A DNA stretch of 64,000 nucleotides from Bordetella parapertussis. Lineage in GTDB: Bacteria; Pseudomonadota; Gammaproteobacteria; Burkholderiales; Burkholderiaceae_B. The stretch covers positions 62,001 to 126,000 of the forward strand of contig CAMDFD010000002.1 in assembly GCA_945897365.1 (NCBI GenBank), in the 5' to 3' direction. Below are positions 43,826-52,055 of this stretch, one piece after another; position 1 is the stretch's first letter, and each line of letters begins with the position of its first letter. The notes beneath the pieces were generated by a model, which worked only from the letters and a program-made list of their open reading frames with translations, was not told where the DNA came from and did no database searches. The translations under genes and the position numbers were made by a program.

Positions 43826-44977
43826 TTACCTTAAGCCCAAACCGCGGGCGATGATGCCACGCAAAATTTCACGAGTACCACCACGCAGAGAAAACGTGAC
43901 ACCCATCTGCTCGAGATAACCCAGCGTCTGCAGTAAGTCTGGGCTCGCAACAAAATTAGGATGCGCGCCGAGCCAAGCACTAATCAGACGAATCAGTTTT
44001 TGTTCGTAATCCGTACCATAGTCCTTGACCACGGAGGCGTCGGTCGCGGGGCTCTCGCCATCCACCAGCTTTTGGGTGACCGCCAGTGACAAGGCTCGCA
44101 AAACAGCCATTTCTGCGACCAACGAACCCACGAGCGCGGAGGTCTCAGCATCCATGATATTTTGTTCGCGCAGACAAGACATCCAACTGTCGAGTAGCGC
44201 GATGCTGGAATAAATGCGCTCGGGACCACTGCGTTCAAACGCAAGCTCCGCTGTGCACTGATCCCAGCCCTGCCCCTCTACGCCAATCAATGCATCGGCG
44301 CTCAACACGACATTATCGAAAAAAACCTCTGAAAAATGGGCATCGCCGGCCATATCGTGAATAGGACGAACAGTCACTCCGGGAAGTTTGAGGTCAATAA
44401 TGACTTGCGAGAGGCCTTTTTGTCGATCTGAGGTTTCACCCGATGTACGCACCAAGGCGATCATGTAGTGACAGCCGTGCGCATTGGTCGTCCATATCTT
44501 GCTGCCATTGAGCAGCCAACCTTGCGCCGTCTTTGTGGCTCGGGTGCGGATACTGGCCAAATCTGAACCAGAATTAGGTTCGCTCATGCCAATACAGAAA
44601 AACGCCTCACCGCGACATATTTTAGGAATATAAAACCGCCGCTGCTCTTCGGTGCCGAAATTTAAAATCAACGGCCCACTCTGTCTGTCAGCAATCCAAT
44701 GAGAGGCGACAGGCGCGCCCGCGACCAAAAGCTCCTCAGACAAGACAAAACGCGAAAAGAAACCTTTTCCCGATCCACCATACTCTTTCGGGATCGTGAG
44801 ACCCAGCCAACCTTTTTTTGCGAGACTTTTGCTGAAAGACTCACTTGTGCCCATCCAAGAACGGGCCTTAATGTGATTGGGAACGCCTTGCATTTCATCA
44901 TTCAAAAATGCGCGGATCTCCGCCCGAAAGGCGCGCTCGTCCTGAGGAACTTCTGTAAATTCAAGTGCTGTCAGCAT
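43826..44977 (-). CDS. Acyl-CoA dehydrogenase family protein
   Basis: Likely FAD-dependent acyl-CoA dehydrogenase, 383 aa, oxidising an acyl-CoA at the alpha-beta bond. Visible: GWLGLTIPKEYGGSGKGFF (N-domain), IGMSEPNSGSDLASIRTRAT and WTTNAHGCHYM (substrate/FAD beta domain), AELAFERSGPERIYSS (possible catalytic Glu of the helix-G kind), and C-terminal SLRGGTREILRGIIARGLGLR. It is 5 bases before the shorter dehydrogenase, and diverges from a MaoC-like gene 127 bases away. The three may serve one acyl-CoA pathway. Confidence 0.88.
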   Translation of the reverse strand: MLTALEFTEVPQDERAFRAEIRAFLNDEMQGVPNHIKARSWMGTSESFSKSLAKKGWLGLTIPKEYGGSGKGFFSRFVLSEELLVAGAPVASHWIADRQSGPLILNFGTEEQRRFYIPKICRGEAFFCIGMSEPNSGSDLASIRTRATKTAQGWLLNGSKIWTTNAHGCHYMIALVRTSGETSDRQKGLSQVIIDLKLPGVTVRPIHDMAGDAHFSEVFFDNVVLSADALIGVEGQGWDQCTAELAFERSGPERIYSSIALLDSWMSCLREQNIMDAETSALVGSLVAEMAVLRALSLAVTQKLVDGESPATDASVVKDYGTDYEQKLIRLISAWLGAHPNFVASPDLLQTLGYLEQMGVTFSLRGGTREILRGIIARGLGLR

Positions 44978-45104
44978 GTTTAACCTGTCTTGGGAGACGA
45001 CACAGCAAGGCTGATGCGTCTCGGTTACGGCGAATTTTTTATCGTCTTATACTCAAAGTATTGTATTTGTTTGTAACGATAACAGCCAATCCACAGAGGA
45101 AAAC

Positions 45105-45566
45105 ATGACGGAAACTAAGCTTTTAGGCTCAGGATATATCTGGCAAGAACTTGCTGTCGGTCAAAAATTCAGAACCTATCGACGCACAGTGACTGAAACG
45201 GACATCATTAACTTTATTAGCGTAACAGGGATGCTGGAAACGATCTTTATCGACAAAACCTTTGCGCATGGCGCAATGCAAGGACGCCCTGTTCCCGGTG
45301 GACTGACGTATGGCTTGATCGAGGGGTTGCTCATGCAGGGCATGGTGCAAGGGACGGGTCTTGCCTTGCTCGAGGTCCATAAAAAAGTCCTCAAACCTGT
45401 GATGGCCGGCGACACCATCTGGGCCGAGGTCGAGGTGACCGCGATCAAACCGACCTCCAAACATAATCGCGCGGTCGTGACTTCACGCATCGATGTTAAG
45501 AACCAGGATGGAGTAGACGTCATGACCTACACGGCCGTCAGGATGCTGGCTGGCGAAAGGCATTAA
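45105..45566 (+). CDS. MaoC-like hot-dog fold protein with altered active site
   Basis: Hot-dog fold protein of the MaoC dehydratase family, 153 aa. Recognisable: VGQKFRTYRRTVTETDIINF, GRPVPGGLTYGL and VLKPVMAGDTIWAEVEVTAI. In true R-specific hydratases the SxTGDxNPxHxD motif supplies catalytic Asp and His; here the corresponding stretch reads SVTGMLETIFID, and the usual HG later in the fold is GG. So the catalytic dyad seems missing; it may be a thioesterase-like or substrate-binding member. It diverges from the acyl-CoA dehydrogenases. Confident in family, not in reaction. Confidence 0.8.
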   Translation: MTETKLLGSGYIWQELAVGQKFRTYRRTVTETDIINFISVTGMLETIFIDKTFAHGAMQGRPVPGGLTYGLIEGLLMQGMVQGTGLALLEVHKKVLKPVMAGDTIWAEVEVTAIKPTSKHNRAVVTSRIDVKNQDGVDVMTYTAVRMLAGERH

Positions 45567-45575
45567 GTGATCGCA

Positions 45576-45605
45576 ACAGACTGTCTTGAGCGTAAAACAG
45601 TCTGT
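45576..45605. other. Hairpin between convergent maoC-like gene and cco operon end
   Basis: ACAGACTGT / ACAGTCTGT, perfect 9-bp arms with a 12-base loop, in the 40-base gap between convergent genes. No clear T-run follows in either direction, so termination efficiency is doubtful, yet the position suits a shared terminator. Confidence 0.5.
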
Positions 45606-45606
45606 C

Positions 45607-45852
45607 TTAAAAATGGTTGCTGTTTTGATCTTTATTATCCTTGGGCGACATAAAGACTGTCAGTACACTCGATAAGGCTGCGATCAACCAAAAGAAGAAA
45701 AAACCAAAGGCGTACAACATTTCGCGCTCAGGTCTGATGTAGCCAAAAATAGACACATCCAGAGGATCAATCAAGGCAAAAACCACTGCACTCGCCAAGC
45801 CCGCCATCAAAAATGAGGGCCATAATATCCACATCAATGAACGCCATTTCAT
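45607..45852 (-). CDS. Small two-helix membrane protein at the end of the cco operon
   Basis: 81-aa membrane protein from the ATG at 45852 (GGGA six bases upstream); a TTG at 45870 overlapping the previous stop is another possible start. Two hydrophobic helices: ILWPSFLMAGLASAVVFALI and MLYAFGFFFFWLIAALSSVL, joined by a loop with FGYIRPERE, and a charged tail KDNKDQNSNHF. I do not recognise a named family. Overlap with the FixH-like gene suggests a part in cbb3 oxidase assembly or simply an operon passenger. Confidence 0.7.
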   Translation of the reverse strand: MKWRSLMWILWPSFLMAGLASAVVFALIDPLDVSIFGYIRPEREMLYAFGFFFFWLIAALSSVLTVFMSPKDNKDQNSNHF

Positions 45853-45866
45853 AGCGGATCCCTTGA

Positions 45867-46100
45867 TCAACGCGCTTCGTTTGCTGACGACTTGCCAGGG
45901 TTCTTTTCAACGACTAAACCACGCTTCATCCCGCCTTCAAGAATCGGCTGATCAGAAAAGCTTTGTAGTGCAAGAGCGATTGTGATGGCACAACCGATAA
46001 TCGCCAGCGCAGGACCTGCCATCAAAAGCCAAGGCCAGGGCTCTCGCCACCAGGGCGTCACGACATGCGGAATTTCTAAACGTTGTGGTGTGCGAGTCAT
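45867..46100 (-). CDS. ccoH: Short FixH/CcoH-family protein
   Basis: Membrane protein, 77 aa from the ATG at 46100 (AGGAG five bases upstream). The N-terminal part WWREPWPWLLMAGPALAIIG with one membrane helix matches FixH/CcoH, an assembly factor of cbb3 oxidase. In the family the helix is followed by a periplasmic domain with a YYKxGL motif and often about 100 further residues; here EGGMKRGLVVEK stands at that position and the protein ends about 11 residues later. So it looks shortened. It sits 9 bases after ccoG and overlaps the next frame. Confidence 0.72.
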   Translation of the reverse strand: MTRTPQRLEIPHVVTPWWREPWPWLLMAGPALAIIGCAITIALALQSFSDQPILEGGMKRGLVVEKNPGKSSANEAR

Positions 46101-46109
46101 CACGGCTCC

Positions 46110-47582
46110 TTAGCGAGGAAAAATAAAGCTGGAAGCTTCTTTGATTTCAGTTAGCACAGCGCCCTCGGCCCCGAGCGACTTCATCGTAAATCGTATAGGC
46201 TGTGGTCCGGGCTGCGCACCCTCGGCAGGCGCTCTCACCACAACGGCGATCAAGCGATTTGAGGCGCTCGCGACGTTGATATGTGATCTGGATTCAACAG
46301 TTCCTGATTGTTTTGCACCGGTCAAAGGCACGGAGGCTCTGTCAGCAAGCGCCACCGACATCCCTGGCAAACCTTCCACACCAAGAGAAAGCACAAGCGG
46401 CTGCTCAGAGGCATTCATCAACTGCAGACGATAGACATTTTCGATCATGCCGCCTGCAACCTCACGACCAAGCATGCCGCGGTCCCGGATCACATCCACA
46501 CGCAGCGTTGTCCTGGTTGCCATTGAACCTATAAAGATGGCGACAAGCACCAACACCAGCGTTGAATAGATCAGCACCCGAGGTCGGAACAAGCTTTTCC
46601 GAATCGCTTGTGGTGAAAGTTTTTCCAGAATACCTCGCTCTGAAGTGTAGCGAATCAGGCCCTGGGGATAGGCAAGTTTATCCATGACTTGGTTGCAAGC
46701 GTCCACACAGGCGCCACAACCGATACACATATATTGAAGGCCTTGCCGAATATCGATGCCAGTGGGGCATACCTGAACACAGATGCTGCAGTCCACGCAA
46801 TCACCCATTTCTTGGGCTCGGTAATCGACTTTCCTAGAACGCGCGCCACGGGGCTCTCCTCGCTCGGCATCATAGGTCACCACAAGGGTATCGCGGTCCA
46901 CCATTACGCTCTGAAAACGCGCATAGGGGCACATATATTTACAAACTTGCTCGCGTAAAAATCCTGCATTGCCCCAGGTGGCAAGGCTATAAAAAACCAG
47001 CCAGAACCACTGCCAGGGTCCTAGCGTCAAGGCAAATAAATCAGTTGTCAAACCACGTATCGGGGCAAAATATCCAATAAACGAAAATCCCGTCCAGAAC
47101 GCAACCACAAGCCAAAGCGCATGCTTTGTTGCTTTAATTCGGACCTTGCGCGCCGAAAGCGGTGACTCATCCAAACGGATTCGAGCCACACGATCGCCCT
47201 CAATCTTGCGCTCAATCCACATGAAAATTTCGGTGTAAACGGTTTGTGGGCATGCATACCCACAAAAGAGACGCCCTGCCACGGCTGTAAACAAAAATAA
47301 ACCGAGCGCAGAAATGATGAGCAACAGCGTCAAATAAATGATGTCCTGGGGCCACAGCACCATGCCAAAAATATAAAACTTTCGTGCACCTAGATCGAAC
47401 AGTACCGCTTGACGACCATTCCAGTTGAGCCAAGGTAAACCATAAAACAGCGCTTGCGTGAACAACACCAAGGCGATGCGCCAACGTGCAAATATTCCCA
47501 TGACCGAACGGGCATAAATTTTTTGACGGACATCAGCGAGCGTTTGCTCTAGTACCTCTGTCGCGCTATCACGCATCCTCAC
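46110..47582 (-). CDS. ccoG: Cytochrome c oxidase accessory protein CcoG
   Basis: Membrane polyferredoxin (RdxA/FixG), 490 aa, acting in cbb3 oxidase biogenesis, reported as a cupric reductase. Several membrane helices lie in the first 230 residues. The ferredoxin domain has CVDCSICVQVCPTGIDI and CIGCGACVDACN; further cysteines are in FCGYACPQT and VCKYMCPYARF. The C-terminal part is an Ig-like periplasmic domain. It starts with a GTG overlapping the ccoP stop (GTGA); an ATG at 47576 is possible. Confidence 0.95.
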   Translation of the reverse strand: MRMRDSATEVLEQTLADVRQKIYARSVMGIFARWRIALVLFTQALFYGLPWLNWNGRQAVLFDLGARKFYIFGMVLWPQDIIYLTLLLIISALGLFLFTAVAGRLFCGYACPQTVYTEIFMWIERKIEGDRVARIRLDESPLSARKVRIKATKHALWLVVAFWTGFSFIGYFAPIRGLTTDLFALTLGPWQWFWLVFYSLATWGNAGFLREQVCKYMCPYARFQSVMVDRDTLVVTYDAERGEPRGARSRKVDYRAQEMGDCVDCSICVQVCPTGIDIRQGLQYMCIGCGACVDACNQVMDKLAYPQGLIRYTSERGILEKLSPQAIRKSLFRPRVLIYSTLVLVLVAIFIGSMATRTTLRVDVIRDRGMLGREVAGGMIENVYRLQLMNASEQPLVLSLGVEGLPGMSVALADRASVPLTGAKQSGTVESRSHINVASASNRLIAVVVRAPAEGAQPGPQPIRFTMKSLGAEGAVLTEIKEASSFIFPR

Positions 47583-48529
47583 TTAGCAGCGCCTTTTGAC
47601 ATCGCAGCAGAAATCGTCACCTCTTTACCGCCGGACAGTCCCCACACCCAAGCAGTCAACATACGTACCTGCTCGGGAGTCAGAAGATGCTCCTGTGCAG
47701 GCATACGGTTGTTACGACCGTTCAAAATGCTATGGACAATCGCGGCCTCCGAGCTCCCGTATATCCAAACATCGTCGGTCAGATTCGGTGCGCCTAAAGC
47801 CTTGTTTCCTTTGCCTTCTACGCCATGACAAGCGACGCAGTTATTTAAATACTCGCGCTTACCTGGAATCACCCGGATCTGATCATGGGCCAGACCTGAA
47901 AGCGCGCGCACGTATTGTGCGATTTCACCCGCCGCCTTTAGGTTGATATTGGCGCCCAACGGGGGCATCACACCATTTCTCCCTTGTACGATCGAGCTCT
48001 GCAAAGCCTCTGGGGAGCGTCCATATAAGGAGTCACCCTCGGCGAGATTGGGAAAACTCACTGAACCGCGCGCATCGGAGCCATGACATTGCGCGCAGTG
48101 ATTGAGGAATAAGCGTTGACCAATCATTCGCGCCTCGGGATCCGCTGCGATCGCTGGAATATCCATCGCAGCATAGCGTACGAAAACTGGCTTGACCTCT
48201 GCATTAAGCTTGGTTTGATCATCCTTGACCTCAATCTCAGAGGTGTAGCCCAGCATCCCTTGATAGACGCCCAGTCCAGGATACAAAACCAAATAACCCA
48301 AACCCACCACACACATAATGACGTACATATAAGTCCACCATTTGGGGACAGGATTATTTAACTCTCGCAAGTCGCCATCCCAAACATGGCCTGTATCTTC
48401 GACAGCACCTAGTTTTTTACTCATCAACCATTTTCGTTGTGAAAAAATCAACCACAAACACCAGACAATCCCACCGACAGAAATAATTGCGATGTAATAA
48501 CCCCAATAACCATTAAAAAAATCACTCAT
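47579..48529 (-). CDS. ccoP: cbb3-type cytochrome c oxidase subunit III (CcoP)
   Basis: Diheme cytochrome c subunit, 316 aa, passing electrons to CcoO/CcoN. Membrane helices at 8-28 and 66-86; two periplasmic cytochrome c domains with heme sites CAQCH (about 144) and CVACH (about 228) plus distal Met regions (NGVMPPLG, NNRMPAQ). The N-terminal FixP-type piece (ELNNPVPKWWTYMYV) is diagnostic. It overlaps ccoQ and ccoG as ATGA and GTGA, pointing to tight translational coupling. Confidence 0.97.
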   Translation of the reverse strand: MSDFFNGYWGYYIAIISVGGIVWCLWLIFSQRKWLMSKKLGAVEDTGHVWDGDLRELNNPVPKWWTYMYVIMCVVGLGYLVLYPGLGVYQGMLGYTSEIEVKDDQTKLNAEVKPVFVRYAAMDIPAIAADPEARMIGQRLFLNHCAQCHGSDARGSVSFPNLAEGDSLYGRSPEALQSSIVQGRNGVMPPLGANINLKAAGEIAQYVRALSGLAHDQIRVIPGKREYLNNCVACHGVEGKGNKALGAPNLTDDVWIYGSSEAAIVHSILNGRNNRMPAQEHLLTPEQVRMLTAWVWGLSGGKEVTISAAMSKGAAK

Positions 48530-48699
48530 GGCTTCGATTCCTTTTTGAGGTGCTCAGCGCCTTCGTCGGGCAAAACAAAGGGCAGATTGGCCGCCTCTTC
48601 GTTTGCTTGTTGACGTCCCTTTGAAAATGCCCACCAAATAATCCCGAAAAATGTCAGCATCGCCAACACCGTTGCAATGGCATTCAGATAAGCAAGCAT
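48526..48699 (-). CDS. ccoQ: cbb3-type oxidase subunit CcoQ
   Basis: Short gene of 57 codons not obvious at first sight. The product MLAYLNAIATVLAMLTFFGI has one membrane helix, then IWWAFSKGRQQANEEAANLP and FVLPDE, as in CcoQ/FixQ, which stabilises the oxidase core. Its ATG shares one base with the ccoO stop (TGATG) and its TGA overlaps the ccoP start (ATGA). Position ccoN-O-Q-P and sequence agree. Confidence 0.93.
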   Translation of the reverse strand: MLAYLNAIATVLAMLTFFGIIWWAFSKGRQQANEEAANLPFVLPDEGAEHLKKESKP

Positions 48700-49370
48700 C
48701 ACTGAGCTCCCACTATGGGCGTTTTGGCCTGTGCGGCATGAGCCGCCTTGCGGACACCTGTGCCCAAACCTTGTAAATAAGCGATCATGGCATCCTCCTC
48801 AGTCATCCCTTTCAAGGCAGCCGGCGCCGATTCGACTTGCGCTTCGGTATAGGGCACACCAAGGAAACGCAAGGCTTTCATCCGGTCTTTGATATCCGAG
48901 TCCGTCAACCGTCGTTGAGCAAGCCAAGGGTAGCTAGGCATATTGGACTCTGGCACGACTGCTCTAGGATTGCGCAAATGGACGCGATGCCACTCGTCCG
49001 AGTAACGCTCGCCGACTCGCGCGAGATCAGGACCTGTCCGCTTTGAGCCCCACAAAAAGGGACGATCAAATACAGCCTCACCGGCCAAGGAGTAAGCGCC
49101 GTAGCGCTGCACCTCGGCGCGCAACATTCGGATCTGTTGCGAATGGCAGCCTACACACCCCTCTCGGATGTAGAGATCGCGCCCCATGAGCCTGAGCGGA
49201 TCGTAAGGCTCAACGCCAGGGGTTGGCGTGGTCAGCGAATGCTGAAAAAACAAGGGCACAATCTGGACAAGGCCGGCAAACAATACGACCAAAATACTGC
49301 AAATAATCATGAACCCGATATTTTTTTCCAGTGTTTCATGCGAGAAGAATTTTTGCTTTTCGTGTGCCAT
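48699..49370 (-). CDS. ccoO: cbb3-type cytochrome c oxidase subunit II (CcoO)
   Basis: Monoheme cytochrome c subunit, 223 aa from the ATG at 49370 (GGAG upstream; MAHEKQKFFSHETLEKN is the usual CcoO start). One N-terminal membrane helix, then the heme c site EGCVGCHSQQIRML (Cys at about 75-78) and axial Met region NMPSYPW. WGSKRTGPDLARVG is a typical CcoO segment. A longer upstream start would extend into ccoN and is unlikely. Confidence 0.97.
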   Translation of the reverse strand: MAHEKQKFFSHETLEKNIGFMIICSILVVLFAGLVQIVPLFFQHSLTTPTPGVEPYDPLRLMGRDLYIREGCVGCHSQQIRMLRAEVQRYGAYSLAGEAVFDRPFLWGSKRTGPDLARVGERYSDEWHRVHLRNPRAVVPESNMPSYPWLAQRRLTDSDIKDRMKALRFLGVPYTEAQVESAPAALKGMTEEDAMIAYLQGLGTGVRKAAHAAQAKTPIVGAQ

Positions 49371-49380
49371 GATGTTCTCC

Positions 49381-50847
49381 TCAGGCCGTTGCGACGGCAG
49401 CAGCCGGCACAGCTTGAACATAATCTTTTAGAATTTCCGGATTGACGGCCGTTTCACCCACAACTGTTTTGTAAACGTTGTAAGCCATCACAAGCATTCC
49501 ACACAGATACAACGTACCGCCGAAGAGACGAATCGCATAGAAAGGAACTGAAGCCTTTACGGACTCGACAAAGCTGTAGGTGAGCGAACCATCCGCCTCA
49601 GTCGCACGCCACATCAGTCCCTGCATGACACCTGCAATCCACATCGATGCGATATAAAGCACCACACCAATCGTTGCGATCCAGAAATGCACTTCAATCA
49701 GCTTAGTGCTATACATGTTGTCACGTCCCCAAAGCCTTGGGATCAAGTAATACAACATACCAAACGTAATCATTGCGACCCAGCCCAAGGCACCTGAATG
49801 CACGTGACCGATTGTCCAGTCGGTGTAGTGCGACAAGGCATTGACGGTCCGGATCGACATCATCGACCCTTCGAAAGTCGACATACCGTAGAACGAGAGC
49901 GATACCACCATGAACTTGAGGATAGGGTCCGTGCGCAGCTTGTACCAGGCTCCGGACAAGGTCATGATTCCGTTGATCATGCCGCCCCATGAGGGTGCCA
50001 ACAGTATCAAAGAGAACACCATACCAAGCGATTGCGTCCAATCAGGTAATGAGGTGTAGAGAAGATGGTGAGGTCCTGCCCACATGTAGGTGAACGCAAG
50101 CGCCCAAAAGTGAACAATCGATAAGCGATACGAATAGATGGGCCGGTTCGCCTGCTTTGGAATGAAGTAATACATCATGCCCAAAAAGCTCGTCGTTAAA
50201 AAGAAGCCGACGGCATTGTGGCCATACCACCATTGCACCATCGCATCCTGTACGCCCGCATAGGCTGAATAAGACTTCCATAGCGTCGCGGGCATTTCAA
50301 TATTATTGACAATGTGCAGAATCGCAATCGTCAAAATATAGGAGCCAAAGAACCAGTTTGCGACGTAGATATGCTTGCTTTTACGCTTGACAATGGTGCC
50401 AAAAAATACGATCGCGTAGGCAACCCACACCAGCGTGATCAAAATATCGATCGGCCATTCAAGCTCGGCATATTCTTTGCTTGTCGTGATACCAAGAGGT
50501 AAGGTAATCGCAGCTCCGACAATGATGAGCTGCCAGCCCCAAAAGGTGAAGGGGATCAACAATCCACCAAACAAGCGCGCCTGACAAGTTCTCTGGACGA
50601 CATAATAAGAAGCTGCAAACAAAGCACTCCCGCCAAACGCAAAAATGACCGCATTCGTATGAAGCGGCCTAATCCGTCCGTAAGTCAGCCAAGGGATATC
50701 AAGATTGAGTTCAGGCCAGAGTAATTGAGCGGCCAGAATCACACCCACCAACATCCCCACGACACCCCAGACAACCGTCATGATGGCAAACTGCCTAACG
50801 ACCCCGTAGTTGAAGGTCTCGACCGTCACAGCGTTAGAGCGAGCCAT
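49381..50847 (-). CDS. ccoN: cbb3-type cytochrome c oxidase subunit I (CcoN)
   Basis: Catalytic subunit of the high-affinity proton-pumping oxidase, 488 aa, twelve expected membrane helices. Heme and copper ligand regions are visible: HTNAVIFAFGG, WWYGHNAVGFFLT, AGPHHLLYTSLPDWTQ (Cu-B histidines), and DWTIGHVHSGALGWVA (heme b/b3 histidines). It reduces oxygen to water at low oxygen. Its ATG is 2 bases after ccoS. Upstream control by FNR is suggested by the box at 52042-52055. Confidence 0.98.
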   Translation of the reverse strand: MARSNAVTVETFNYGVVRQFAIMTVVWGVVGMLVGVILAAQLLWPELNLDIPWLTYGRIRPLHTNAVIFAFGGSALFAASYYVVQRTCQARLFGGLLIPFTFWGWQLIIVGAAITLPLGITTSKEYAELEWPIDILITLVWVAYAIVFFGTIVKRKSKHIYVANWFFGSYILTIAILHIVNNIEMPATLWKSYSAYAGVQDAMVQWWYGHNAVGFFLTTSFLGMMYYFIPKQANRPIYSYRLSIVHFWALAFTYMWAGPHHLLYTSLPDWTQSLGMVFSLILLAPSWGGMINGIMTLSGAWYKLRTDPILKFMVVSLSFYGMSTFEGSMMSIRTVNALSHYTDWTIGHVHSGALGWVAMITFGMLYYLIPRLWGRDNMYSTKLIEVHFWIATIGVVLYIASMWIAGVMQGLMWRATEADGSLTYSFVESVKASVPFYAIRLFGGTLYLCGMLVMAYNVYKTVVGETAVNPEILKDYVQAVPAAAVATA

Positions 50848-50849
50848 GT

Positions 50850-51029
50850 TTATTTCCTTTTTAAAGATTTATTTCTGAGCGTCCGGTCATCGTCGAGCAA
50901 AATAGATTGACTCGCGGCATCAGGATCGTCGTACTGACCGGAAAATACGGCCCACCACAACATGCCTCCCACCAACGCGATGACAGCAAGCGATAAAGGC
51001 AATAGCAAATACAATATTTCCAACATCAT
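50850..51029 (-). CDS. ccoS: cbb3-type oxidase assembly protein CcoS
   Basis: 59-aa membrane protein starting MMLEILYLLLPLSLAVIALV, with one helix and the family motif FSGQYDDPDAASQSILLDDD. CcoS is needed for cofactor insertion into cbb3 oxidase in Rhodobacter. The gene is nested tightly: 2 bases after the CcoI-like gene, 2 bases before ccoN. Two adjacent ATGs (51029, 51026) may serve as start, with AGGA close upstream. Confidence 0.92.
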   Translation of the reverse strand: MMLEILYLLLPLSLAVIALVGGMLWWAVFSGQYDDPDAASQSILLDDDRTLRNKSLKRK

Positions 51030-51031
51030 TC

Positions 51032-52006
51032 CTAGGATTGAGCCTTGGGATGTAACCCTTGGGGTGCCATCGTATTTAAAGCGCCGTGGGGAACTGCATA
51101 GAGACGCCAAGCATTGAGCACCACAGCCACCGAGGAGATCAACATCAACAAGGCGGCGAGCCAAGGCGTCACCCAGCCAACAGCCGCAAGAGGCATGGTC
51201 AATACATGCCAAGTGAGCGAACCGTATAGGTTTTGACGTGTGACCCGACGTGTTCGCGCAAACAAAACGGTGCGCTGCATATCCGTCATCTCAGGGTAAG
51301 CCGCTAGACTTGCGTGCGTTGCGGCAAAGGACATCGGTGCGGCTAAGGCCAGTGCACAAGGACAACTCATCACCAGTAGCGCCACAAGAATCGATAAGGC
51401 ATGCTCGGGATAGGTCATCCACCAGAAACCGGAAATGACAAAAGCAAAGCCCAGCTGAGCAAGAATGAAGATCGTTGCGACGCGATCTGACTGTGCGATC
51501 AAAGGCCGGCAAAGTGCGTCAAGCTGCGCCCCAACTCGAGATACCTCGACCGACTGCCTCGCCCGAGTCTCAACATAGCGGGCAGTCAGCAGAAAAGCGA
51601 CGAACATCGTCACCGAATCAAAGTACACCTCTCCGCGACCCGAGATCGTGGCAAAAGCGCTTGGAATGAATGCCGCCACGATACTGGTAGCGACAGGGAT
51701 ATCCATCGTGACCCGCCGCTCTGAAAAGGCTGTCAAAACGCCCTGCCAGACGGGCCAAGCCGCATACAACACCACAGGGACAGTCAGCGCAAGACTTGCC
51801 CAATTCATCAGAAATATGGCCCAGTCAAGAACCTCGAGACTATCATTGGGTCCGGCTTCAATGCGCAGATACCCGGGTAGCGCAAACATCATGACCTGCA
51901 TCATGGCAAGCCACGCCAGCCCCAGTCTAACGAGGCTGCGCCGCCGTCCAGACATCTCGACGGGACTCAGCGGGCGATTTAACGCAAAAATTGATTGAAC
52001 CTTCAT
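51032..52006 (-). CDS. CcoI-like protein: membrane core only, all ATPase domains missing
   Basis: 324-aa homologue of CcoI/FixI, the copper P1B-type ATPase supplying cbb3 oxidase, normally 700-850 aa. Kept: eight predicted helices (about 26-46, 63-83, 103-122, 127-145, 176-196, 204-224, 260-279, 281-303), VYFDSVTMFVAFLLTARYVE in helix 4, the metal-transport motif MSCPCALALA (CPC at 215-217), and the helix 7-8 tail RQNLYGSLTW...NAWRLYAV. Lost: N-terminal metal-binding domain, actuator domain with TGE (expected near 153-157), and the whole phosphorylation/nucleotide domain with DKTGT and GDGxND (expected near 236-246). The frame is intact. It cannot hydrolyse ATP. No Shine-Dalgarno precedes the ATG at 52006. 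Confidence 0.88.
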   Translation of the reverse strand: MKVQSIFALNRPLSPVEMSGRRRSLVRLGLAWLAMMQVMMFALPGYLRIEAGPNDSLEVLDWAIFLMNWASLALTVPVVLYAAWPVWQGVLTAFSERRVTMDIPVATSIVAAFIPSAFATISGRGEVYFDSVTMFVAFLLTARYVETRARQSVEVSRVGAQLDALCRPLIAQSDRVATIFILAQLGFAFVISGFWWMTYPEHALSILVALLVMSCPCALALAAPMSFAATHASLAAYPEMTDMQRTVLFARTRRVTRQNLYGSLTWHVLTMPLAAVGWVTPWLAALLMLISSVAVVLNAWRLYAVPHGALNTMAPQGLHPKAQS

Positions 52007-52041
52007 GAAGAAATTCTAGGTGTTGTGGGTGTATCTCCGCT

Positions 52042-52055
52042 TTGATCTAAATCAA
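52042..52055. promoter_or_regulatory. Perfect FNR box of the cco operon (divergent with queF)
   Basis: TTGAT-CTAA-ATCAA, exact match to the FNR consensus. Centred at 52048.5, 42 bases before the CcoI-like ATG (52006) and 45 before the queF ATG (52093). FNR commonly activates from -41.5, which would put the cco transcript start at about 52007, next to the start codon. Controls the microaerobic cbb3 operon with high likelihood. Confidence 0.85.
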
